Below are positions 36,105 to 42,056 of a stretch of DNA of 42,056 bases, piece by piece. Source of the stretch: Candidatus Berkelbacteria bacterium. Its GTDB lineage: Bacteria; Patescibacteriota; UBA1384; JACPKC01. The position numbers and the translations under genes are program-made. The notes under the pieces were generated by a model. It saw only the letters and a list, made by a program, of their open reading frames with translations, was not told where the DNA came from and ran no database searches. The stretch is taken from contig JACQIO010000019.1 of the NCBI GenBank assembly GCA_016198415.1, positions 1-42,056 on the forward strand. The letters run 5' to 3'. Numbering within the stretch: the first letter of the stretch is position 1; every line of letters starts with the position of its first letter.

Positions 36105-36147
36105 TAAGCGAAGTCGAAGGGCTCAGGATGACGCACGTTCGTGCGTC
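36105..36147. repeat. Intergenic CCCT(A)AGCGAAGTCGAAGGGCTCAGGATGAC-type sequence followed by GACGCAC-GTTC-GTGCGTC hairpin
   Basis: Hairpin 36130-36147; adjoining sequence resembles a remembered dispersed repeat type. Confidence 0.5.
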
Positions 36148-36754
36148 AAAACCGCTGGTACGTGACGGCTCGGTAGAGACGCGTCTGGAGGTAGATGAGG
36201 ATCGCCAGGAGGAGCGTGTTGAGACCCAGGAGCAGGAACAGGACGAGTACGTTCTTGGCCTCGGCCGCCGCCTCTCGGTCTGAAGGATCAGCTTGATTGG
36301 CCTGCTCGATGGCCTGGGCGATGACGGCCGGTGGCTCGGCGGAGGGTGGCGAGACCGTTTCGGCTGGTGGCGAGGGTTGAGGAGCGGGTGGTGCTGGCGG
36401 GCGTGTTGTCTCCGGGGCGGGCGCTGGAGCAGCGGGGGTGGCTGTCGTGACGGTGTGCTTCGTTGGGTGAGAGACCGTGCGTACCGTCGTGGTCTCATGT
36501 CCAGACCGGGCACTGGCGGAGGCGCTGCCCGCCCGCGCTTCAGCATTGGTGTGGCTCGGGCTGGTGACGGTTGACTGGCTGCTCGCGTCCGCTGTGCCCG
36601 GACTGGCCGAGGCGGATGCGGTGGCCATTGCTGGGCCAGCCTGGGCGGACGCGCTCGCGTGAGCACTCCCGGCGACTGCCTCGGCCCAGGCCGCCTCTGC
36701 GGCGGGCGCCATGGAGAGCGTGAGCACAAGGAGGCTGAGCACGAGTACCGGCAC
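36146..36754 (-). CDS. Secreted Ala/Ser/Pro-rich protein with C-terminal TM
   Basis: GTG start at 36754 with GGGGAGAAAGGA upstream; signal peptide VPVLVLSLLVLTLSMAPAAEA; C-terminal TM. Confidence 0.7.
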   Translation of the reverse strand: MPVLVLSLLVLTLSMAPAAEAAWAEAVAGSAHASASAQAGPAMATASASASPGTADASSQSTVTSPSHTNAEARAGSASASARSGHETTTVRTVSHPTKHTVTTATPAAPAPAPETTRPPAPPAPQPSPPAETVSPPSAEPPAVIAQAIEQANQADPSDREAAAEAKNVLVLFLLLGLNTLLLAILIYLQTRLYRAVTYQRF

Positions 36755-36813
36755 ACGGTCCTTTCTCCCCTCCGCATGATGTGCCCGACCGTAGCACGCG
36801 CCAGTTCCGAGCG

Positions 36814-37788
36814 TCAATTGTGGAGAACCTGGGGCGGACAGCCCTGAAAGTTGAAGGCGTAGGCGGCGATGTCTCCAGATCGAACGGTCAGCGTCAGGCG
36901 GGCGCCCGGCAGGTACCGCTCCGAGCTGACTACCTGGTAGAGACGTGGCTCGGTCAGCGTCAGCTGGCCCCGGAGACCGTTCGCGACGACCTCCTCGCCC
37001 CACGGGTGATCGGTGGGCCGGAGACCGTCAATCGCTAGGTCCAACTGGCTTGTTCCCTGAACGGGTGCGGCCACCAACCCAACGGTGTGGGCCGCAAAGG
37101 TCAAGGCGAGCGTGGGGTGTGACGGGCCGGCGTGGCCGAGCACGGCGTCGGCGGTGCTGTCCCAGGTTCCTGTGAGCGCGACGCCCGGTGCCTCTGGGTG
37201 AGTCACGCGCTTACGGTGACCGCGCGCGTCTCCCAGGTGCGTGTATGGGTTGGTGGGCCAGCAGATTCGTCCGTGGCGATGCTGGTGGTAGCGCAGACTC
37301 ATCTCAGGGAGCGCCTGACGGCCGAGGCCGTAGAGGAGCTGGCGGACCGTCGTCTCGGCCTCGCTCAGCTGGTCCAGGCCGTAGGTGTCGTGACGGACGG
37401 TCCCCGCACCATCCAGGATCAGAAGGCGGGGCCAGGCTTGGGAGTTGAGGGCGCGCCAGATGGTCTGCTCGGCATCGTTGATGACGGGCAACGTGATCGA
37501 GTGTCGTGCCAGTGCCGACTGAACCACCGCCGGTTGTTCCTCAAACGCAAAGTGCGGGCGATGGACCGCGACCACGTCCAGGCGGTAGGGCCGATACTGA
37601 GCCGACCATTCTTGGAGGATTTGCAGCCCGGCCAGGCTGTGGAGATCGGTGGCGGACCAGAGGTAGACGGCGGTCGCCAGGGCCGGCCGACTGTTCCGGA
37701 TCACGGGGCCGTGGTTCGCCAGCCAAGGACCACTCGTCAGGAGCGAGGGGAGGGTTTGGATTGCATCGATGGCGGTGAGGCTGGTCAC
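36814..37788 (-). CDS. Thioredoxin-like protein with DipZ-like C-terminal domain; CXXC absent
   Basis: YRLDVVAVHRPHFAFEEQPAVVQSALARHSITLPVINDAEQTIW; LTGTWDSTADAV; RLYQVVSSERYLPGARLTLTVRSGDIAAYAFNF. Confidence 0.7.
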   Translation of the reverse strand: MTSLTAIDAIQTLPSLLTSGPWLANHGPVIRNSRPALATAVYLWSATDLHSLAGLQILQEWSAQYRPYRLDVVAVHRPHFAFEEQPAVVQSALARHSITLPVINDAEQTIWRALNSQAWPRLLILDGAGTVRHDTYGLDQLSEAETTVRQLLYGLGRQALPEMSLRYHQHRHGRICWPTNPYTHLGDARGHRKRVTHPEAPGVALTGTWDSTADAVLGHAGPSHPTLALTFAAHTVGLVAAPVQGTSQLDLAIDGLRPTDHPWGEEVVANGLRGQLTLTEPRLYQVVSSERYLPGARLTLTVRSGDIAAYAFNFQGCPPQVLHN

Positions 37789-38504
37789 TACGATCGGCTC
37801 GTTCGAGGCGGGCTGGCCTTGATGATGGAGACCACCTGCTCCAGGTCATCGGTCAGGGTCCAGAGCTTGAGATCGGCTGCGTCAATCGCCGCCCGGCCAT
37901 CTAGGAGGGTGTGCTGCAGCCAGTCCACGAGCGGCTGCCAGTACTCGGTGCCCACCAAAACCACCGGGATGTGGTCCTCAATTTTCTTGGTCTGGATGAG
38001 GGTGAGCATCTCAAACAGCTCGTCCAAGGTGCCGTAGCCGCCGGGGAAGAAGATGTAGGCCTGCGAGGCGAACGAGAGCATGACCTTCCGGACAAAGAAG
38101 TACTCAAAGCCAATCGGCTTGGTCACGTACGGATTCACCCGCTGCTCCGCGGGCAGGACGATGTTGAGGCCCACCGAGTCACCGCCTGAGGCCTTGGCGC
38201 CCTCGTTGGCCGCCTCCATGATGCCTGGTCCGCCACCGGTGATGACGGCGTACCCCTCGGCCGCCAGTTTGGCCGCCAGCTCGCGGGCCAGGACGTAGTG
38301 GGGATGATCCTGGGGGGTCCGGGCCGAGCCAAAGATACTGACGGCTTTGTCGAACTTAGACAGGAAGTCAAAGCCATCGACAAACTCGGCCATGATCCGG
38401 AAGATCCGCCAGTTGGGATCGTGCTGGTAGTCAAAGCTCTCGTGTGGTCCAGGATGCAAGCGCCATCCTCGATCTTCCCAGGACTTTCGCACTTTCTCCT
38501 CCAT
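37788..38504 (-). CDS. LOG family/TIGR00730 Rossmann-fold protein
   Basis: SIFGSARTPQDHPHY, AVITGGGPGIMEAANEGA, FFPGGYGTLDELFEMLT. Confidence 0.9.
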   Translation of the reverse strand: MEEKVRKSWEDRGWRLHPGPHESFDYQHDPNWRIFRIMAEFVDGFDFLSKFDKAVSIFGSARTPQDHPHYVLARELAAKLAAEGYAVITGGGPGIMEAANEGAKASGGDSVGLNIVLPAEQRVNPYVTKPIGFEYFFVRKVMLSFASQAYIFFPGGYGTLDELFEMLTLIQTKKIEDHIPVVLVGTEYWQPLVDWLQHTLLDGRAAIDAADLKLWTLTDDLEQVVSIIKASPPRTSRS

Positions 38505-38569
38505 CCGCCTAAGGCGGATGAACTTCGAAACAAACACTTGAGAAGTGATCCCGAAAGTGCGAAAGTCCT
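38480..38569 (-). promoter_or_regulatory. 17-bp perfect inverted repeat enclosing the LOG start codon, with internal hairpins
   Basis: AGGACTTTCGCACTTTC (38480-38496) and GAAAGTGCGAAAGTCCT (38553-38569); inside: ATCCGCCTAAGGCGGAT and CACTTGAGAAGTG. Confidence 0.85.
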
Positions 38570-38585
38570 GTTCCTATTCTACCAC

Positions 38586-38614
38586 CAGTGCCCCGGTGTG
38601 ACACCGGGGCACTG
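38586..38614. terminator. 29-nt perfect palindrome, possible terminator/dispersed repeat
   Basis: CAGTGCCCCGGTGT-G-ACACCGGGGCACTG. Confidence 0.65.
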
Positions 38615-38641
38615 CCAAGTCCGGTTGGCGTTGCGAGCGAG

Positions 38642-38803
38642 TTACTTCTTCCCGCCGGCAAAGCCCACAATGACACCAATGAGACCAACAATGAGGTAGA
38701 CCCACGCGTAGGCCGCGCCCTCAATGCTGAAGGTGCCAAAGAGCATGATGCCGAGGATGAAGAGCAGGATTCCCACAATGACGCTGTACCATTGAGCCGC
38801 CAT
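38642..38803 (-). CDS. Small two-TM membrane protein (53 aa)
   Basis: MAAQWYSVIVGILLFILGIMLFGTFSIEGAAYAWVYLIVGLIGVIVGFAGGKK; GGGAGG before ATG. Confidence 0.8.
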   Translation of the reverse strand: MAAQWYSVIVGILLFILGIMLFGTFSIEGAAYAWVYLIVGLIGVIVGFAGGKK

Positions 38804-38894
38804 AGTGCCTCCCTGAACGAGTGCTTGACTCTCCAGTTGACTGCACCTCGACCGCAGTGCCCATCTAGTATACCAAGAACGAACCAGGAGCGAA

Positions 38895-39980
38895 CTACAC
38901 CCTGGCCTCGTCGAGCATCGGCCCCAAGGCCCGCTTGAAGACCTCAATCGTTTCAAAGTCGTACGGGTCGACGCCGTTCAAAAGTCCCAGGTAGGTGCTC
39001 GTGGCACTCGAGAGTTGGGTAGCCAGGAGCAGCTCCTCGAACCGGCTCTGGCCGGCAATCACCACGTCTTCCCAGGTGTGGCCTGCCTCTGTGAGGATGG
39101 GCCGGAAGAGCGCGTAGCGCCGTTGGTTGCGGGCGTGGTAGCGCGGGCTGGTTAGGAGGACAAAGCGGACGAGCCTTGGGGCGGCGGCCGGATGGGGCAA
39201 GCCGAGGATGGTGTTGTGGAGGAGCTCGGGGATGAGGTCTGGGTAGGCCAAGCTCTTGCCGTTCTCATTGAGCTCTCCCTTCCAGCGGCTGGCGGCTGGG
39301 GCGAGGTGCTCGCTGGCAATCACGATTGCGAGCCGGTCTTTGAGCGCCAAAGCGAGCTGCTTGGCTCGATTGTCCGCGGTTGGGACGGTGGGGCCTAAGG
39401 CTGCACCAGCTCGCTCGAGTGTAGCCGCCACGTGGTCGATCGGTGTTTGGGCCGGTAGGAGCTCAAGATCAGTCAGGATCTGGGCCAGCCCAACGAACGA
39501 GTGAGTCATCGTCGTTCGGGGCGGAATCCCGGTGGGGAGGGAAAAGAGTGGCAGCTTGTCTGCCCTGGCCGTCTCCACGATCGCCCCGCCCGAGGCAATG
39601 ACGAGTCGGTAGGGCGTCCGGCCTTTGGCCTGGCTGAAGGCGGAGATCGTCTCCTCGGTGTTGCCAGAGTAGCTCGAGCCCACCACCAAGGTCCGTTCGC
39701 CTACGTAGGCGGGCAGCGAGTAGTCCCGGACGACTGTCACGGGGACGGTGCCTTCGAGCTGAGCCAGCGTAGCCGCCAGCTCGCTGCCAATCGCTGAGCC
39801 GCCCATGGCGATGACGACGACGCGGTCAATCTGGCCGCGCCACTCCTTGGGGACCACGCCGGCGACGCGCTGGGCGGCATCGGCTACAAAAGCCGGGACT
39901 TTGGCGACGAGGCCAAGCATGTCTTGAGGATCGTGCGCTGCCAGCCACGTTGGATCGTCGAGTGATGGGTGAGCTGTCAC
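38895..39980 (-). CDS. Bifunctional phosphoglucose/phosphomannose isomerase
   Basis: IAMGGSAIGSEL, VGSSYSGNTEETISAF, KGELNENGKSLAYPDLIPELLHN; GTG start with AAGGAGG. Confidence 0.9.
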   Translation of the reverse strand: MTAHPSLDDPTWLAAHDPQDMLGLVAKVPAFVADAAQRVAGVVPKEWRGQIDRVVVIAMGGSAIGSELAATLAQLEGTVPVTVVRDYSLPAYVGERTLVVGSSYSGNTEETISAFSQAKGRTPYRLVIASGGAIVETARADKLPLFSLPTGIPPRTTMTHSFVGLAQILTDLELLPAQTPIDHVAATLERAGAALGPTVPTADNRAKQLALALKDRLAIVIASEHLAPAASRWKGELNENGKSLAYPDLIPELLHNTILGLPHPAAAPRLVRFVLLTSPRYHARNQRRYALFRPILTEAGHTWEDVVIAGQSRFEELLLATQLSSATSTYLGLLNGVDPYDFETIEVFKRALGPMLDEARV

Positions 39981-40070
39981 GGGACCTCCTTGGTTTCTGG
40001 GATATCTCTCGCAGTCTATCAGAGGAGGTATGAGGGGATCATACGGTTATCAACAACTCCAGGAACGTGA

Positions 40071-40101
40071 GAAGGCGGTGTTCCGGGGGAACACCGCCTT
40101 C
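40071..40101. terminator. 14-bp hairpin, likely terminator
   Basis: GAAGGCGGTGTTCC-GGG-GGAACACCGCCTTC. Confidence 0.7.
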
Positions 40102-40106
40102 GTCGG

Positions 40107-40268
40107 TCAGGTCGTCGCTGTCCGCTGACGGTCGATCCGCCGTACCTTTCCATCGGTTCGGCGAGCCTTGATCGACCGCTCTCTGAGCGGGATGCGACGA
40201 CGCACGGGAGAGAGATCACAGCGCGTGAGCTGCGTCCGGACTCCCGTATCTTGAGCCGGTGCGGCCAT
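40107..40268 (-). CDS. Small basic hypothetical protein
   Basis: ATG with GGAAGGGGGT upstream; alternative ATG at 40304; RVRR/RR-rich. Confidence 0.45.
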   Translation of the reverse strand: MAAPAQDTGVRTQLTRCDLSPVRRRIPLRERSIKARRTDGKVRRIDRQRTATT

Positions 40269-40335
40269 CGGTACCACCCCCTTCCGGCCGCGGAGGTAGG
40301 CCATGCCACGTCCCAGCGGGACGGGACGGACACGC

Positions 40336-40581
40336 CTAGGGAGGCGTGAGGAGCATCTGGACGAGGTCCTGGCCGGGACCGATGCCGGCCCGGTTCAGGA
40401 CCCTGACGGAACAGTGCTGGACGAGGATCCCTGGCGGGATCCCGCGGAGTTGCTTGGGAGGAAGACGCAAGAGTTGCTCTTCGGACGCCTCGTCCTCGGA
40501 GCGAATCAGGCGGAGGATCTCTTCGAGGGAGTACTTGGATTGCCCACTCCCTCGCTTCTCAGCACGCGTTTTGTTAGCCAA
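40336..40581 (-). CDS. Small hypothetical protein
   Basis: AGGAGG SD on minus strand just before a TTG start; SLEEILRLIRSEDEASEEQLLRLPPKQLRGIPPGIL. Confidence 0.5.
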   Translation of the reverse strand: MANKTRAEKRGSGQSKYSLEEILRLIRSEDEASEEQLLRLPPKQLRGIPPGILVQHCSVRVLNRAGIGPGQDLVQMLLTPP

Positions 40582-40793
40582 TATTCCTCCTGTAAGATCT
40601 TCTCCTCGCCAGTGAGATGTCGGCTGCACCTCCAGTTATAAACTCACTCACACGATCAACCTCGCGGCTGATCGCACGGGTGGTAACGCGGCAGGATAGC
40701 TGATTCTCTTCTAGGAATCAAGCCCTGCAACCTCCCCACTATGCCACAGCGCCTGGCTTCCAAGCAAGGCGACCGTCTGCAGATTCTAGAAAA

Positions 40794-40818
40794 AGTACCG
40801 ACACTGAGTGTCGGTACT
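40794..40818. repeat. 25-nt palindrome AGTACCGACACTGAGTGTCGGTACT
   Basis: 10-bp arms around CTGAG; related to 17935-17959. Confidence 0.85.
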
Positions 40819-40912
40819 GGCGCGGTGACCGCAGAGCGGTTGACGCCTGACTTCCAGGAGTCTATCCTGCCGTCGTTCCTCTCCCAGACGGAAACGAGAG
40901 GAGGTGAGGGAC

Positions 40913-41173
40913 ATGACGTGGTCGGCATGGTTGCACTACGTGTCGCAAGGGGCCGTCACCGCACGCGCTGCGCGGCACGGACTCAGCGCGGACGAGTTCA
41001 TCGGCGGCGTCGAGCGTGACGATCCGTTTCTCATGGATCGGCTCGGCGAGCCGCCAACGTCGCAGACGCTGGAAGCGGTTCGGCTGCGGCCGGAGCGGGC
41101 GTTCTACGACTACCTTGAGCTGACCCCGGCCGAGCGGCAGCGGATCGTCGCCGAACTGGCCGCGGTGGCCTGA
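40913..41173 (+). CDS. Small hypothetical protein (86 aa)
   Basis: GAGGAGGTGAG SD before ATG; followed directly by terminator hairpin. Confidence 0.6.
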   Translation: MTWSAWLHYVSQGAVTARAARHGLSADEFIGGVERDDPFLMDRLGEPPTSQTLEAVRLRPERAFYDYLELTPAERQRIVAELAAVA

Positions 41174-41176
41174 CGT

Positions 41177-41206
41177 GAATGGGGTGGCCCGCTGGCCACC
41201 CCATTC
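41177..41206. terminator. Hairpin terminator between convergent genes
   Basis: GAATGGGGTGGCC-CGCT-GGCCACCCCATTC then TTCT. Confidence 0.8.
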
Positions 41207-41214
41207 TTCTGTAT

Positions 41215-41874
41215 CTACATGGATCGCATGATCTGAACGGATGGATTGGCGTAGATATCCGACGGCTGGAAGAAGGTGTAGGGAAATTCCCGCTTCCACG
41301 CCAGGTACGGGAAGCTCAGTTCGTCGCGGAGTGAGGTGGCAGTGATTTCCTTCCACCAGGCTTCGTTGAACGCCACCACGGCTGGATCGTGACTGGCGCG
41401 GAAGATCACCCCGTTCTTGACGAGGGCGACATCGTCCGGGAGACCCTGCTCCTTGTACCGTGCCACCTGCGCGGTGGTGCGGATTGGATCGCCCTTGCCG
41501 TGCTGGTGGCACCAGGCCAGTTCCTCGGCGAGCGTCGCGCGCTCGTGATTCTTGTAGATGGTGAAACTGCTCCGCGTAGCCTCAGCAAGGAGCCAGCCGG
41601 AGGGATCGAGGGCGGTCAGTTGGATCGAGCCATCGATCCAGAGCGAGTGGGCGTGCGAGAGGAAGCGGTGGGGCAGGATTTTGTACACCTTGGCCGCTTT
41701 CCTGGGATCACTGAACTGCGTCTGCACGACCCGCACTTCAAAGACCTCGGAGCGGAGATCCGTTCGATCGGTAAAACAGACGTAGTCGAGCCGTGGATCG
41801 GGGTGGAGCGGCTCGTGCAACTCTCCCTTCGGCCCAAAGATGGCGGTGTAGATGACGATCGGTGACATACTCAT
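41215..41874 (-). CDS. DUF616/TOD1-MUCI70-like glycosyltransferase-related protein
   Basis: IVIYTAIFGPKGELHEP, DYVCFTDR, KVYKILPHRFLSHAHSLWIDGSIQL, RYKEQGLP. Confidence 0.75.
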   Translation of the reverse strand: MSMSPIVIYTAIFGPKGELHEPLHPDPRLDYVCFTDRTDLRSEVFEVRVVQTQFSDPRKAAKVYKILPHRFLSHAHSLWIDGSIQLTALDPSGWLLAEATRSSFTIYKNHERATLAEELAWCHQHGKGDPIRTTAQVARYKEQGLPDDVALVKNGVIFRASHDPAVVAFNEAWWKEITATSLRDELSFPYLAWKREFPYTFFQPSDIYANPSVQIMRSM

Positions 41875-41908
41875 ACGCTCATCGTATCTCAGAATGTTGG
41901 ATATGTGA

Positions 41909-41934
41909 GAAGCCCACCGTGAGCGGCGGGCTTC
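41909..41934. terminator. Hairpin, possible terminator
   Basis: GAAGCCCACCG-TGAG-CGGCGGGCTTC (one mismatch). Confidence 0.5.
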
Positions 41935-42020
41935 GGGGATCCTCCTTTCCGAGTTGTGCGTTGGGCAAGCGCTGGCTACTCGGTGGGGATCCAGAGGTGG
42001 GGCACGCTCGACACCGCAGT

Positions 42021-42052
42021 TATACTATCATGCTATATAGCATGATAGTATA
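42021..42052. promoter_or_regulatory. 32-nt perfect AT-rich palindrome, operator-like
   Basis: TATACTATCATGCTATATAGCATGATAGTATA. Confidence 0.65.
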
Positions 42053-42056
42053 GTCG

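Noticed and set aside
40690-40745. Possible tRNA on minus strand (anticodon-like stem GATTC/GAATC)
   Set aside because: 8-nt loop, no T-loop GTTCRA motif and no 7-bp acceptor stem; kept only as a hairpin.
4129-41886. Consistent -35 boxes for the leaderless promoters
   Set aside because: Only occasional TTGACA-like matches (e.g. GTGACG before 10328); not consistent enough to claim.
1-42056. CRISPR arrays, rRNA, tRNA
   Set aside because: No regularly spaced direct repeats and no tRNA/rRNA signatures noticed on either strand.

Overview
42 kb GC-rich, gene-dense bacterial window with standard stop codons; gene content and dispersed palindromes suggest a CPR/Patescibacteria-type genome (inference only). 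The core is central sugar metabolism: zwf-gnd at the left, a translationally coupled rpiB / rpe-like / split transketolase / class II FBA / PfkB operon at 29.1-33.9 kb, and a phosphoglucose/phosphomannose isomerase at 38.9-40.0 kb. There is also a surface-glycan block (10.3-14.1 kb), several secreted low-complexity proteins, three C39-like peptidases, an ABC exporter, a NifS-like desulfurase, a beta-CASP nuclease, a LOG-family protein and an accessory island at 26.6-29.1 kb (MntA/HepT, an unknown gene with a structured leader, and a reverse-transcriptase fragment). The strongest non-standard signals are: (1) at least 15 genes with a TANNNT-like -10 hexamer exactly 6 nt before ATG, implying widespread leaderless transcription; (2) an inverted-repeat 5' region of the LOG gene whose arm encodes MEEKVRKSWE, with a second copy at 6.7 kb encoding MEENVRKSYE-stop; (3) a BRO/DinD-like gene inserted between two divergent copies of the gnd 3' end; (4) a HepT toxin with TGA replacing the conserved Trp just before its RX4HXY catalytic motif; (5) a textbook sigma70 promoter and ~130-nt structured leader ahead of an unknown gene; (6) paired 25-nt palindromes with a compensatory base swap, one of which ends a truncated gene. 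All calls come from reading the sequence and remembered family motifs; no database search was run.
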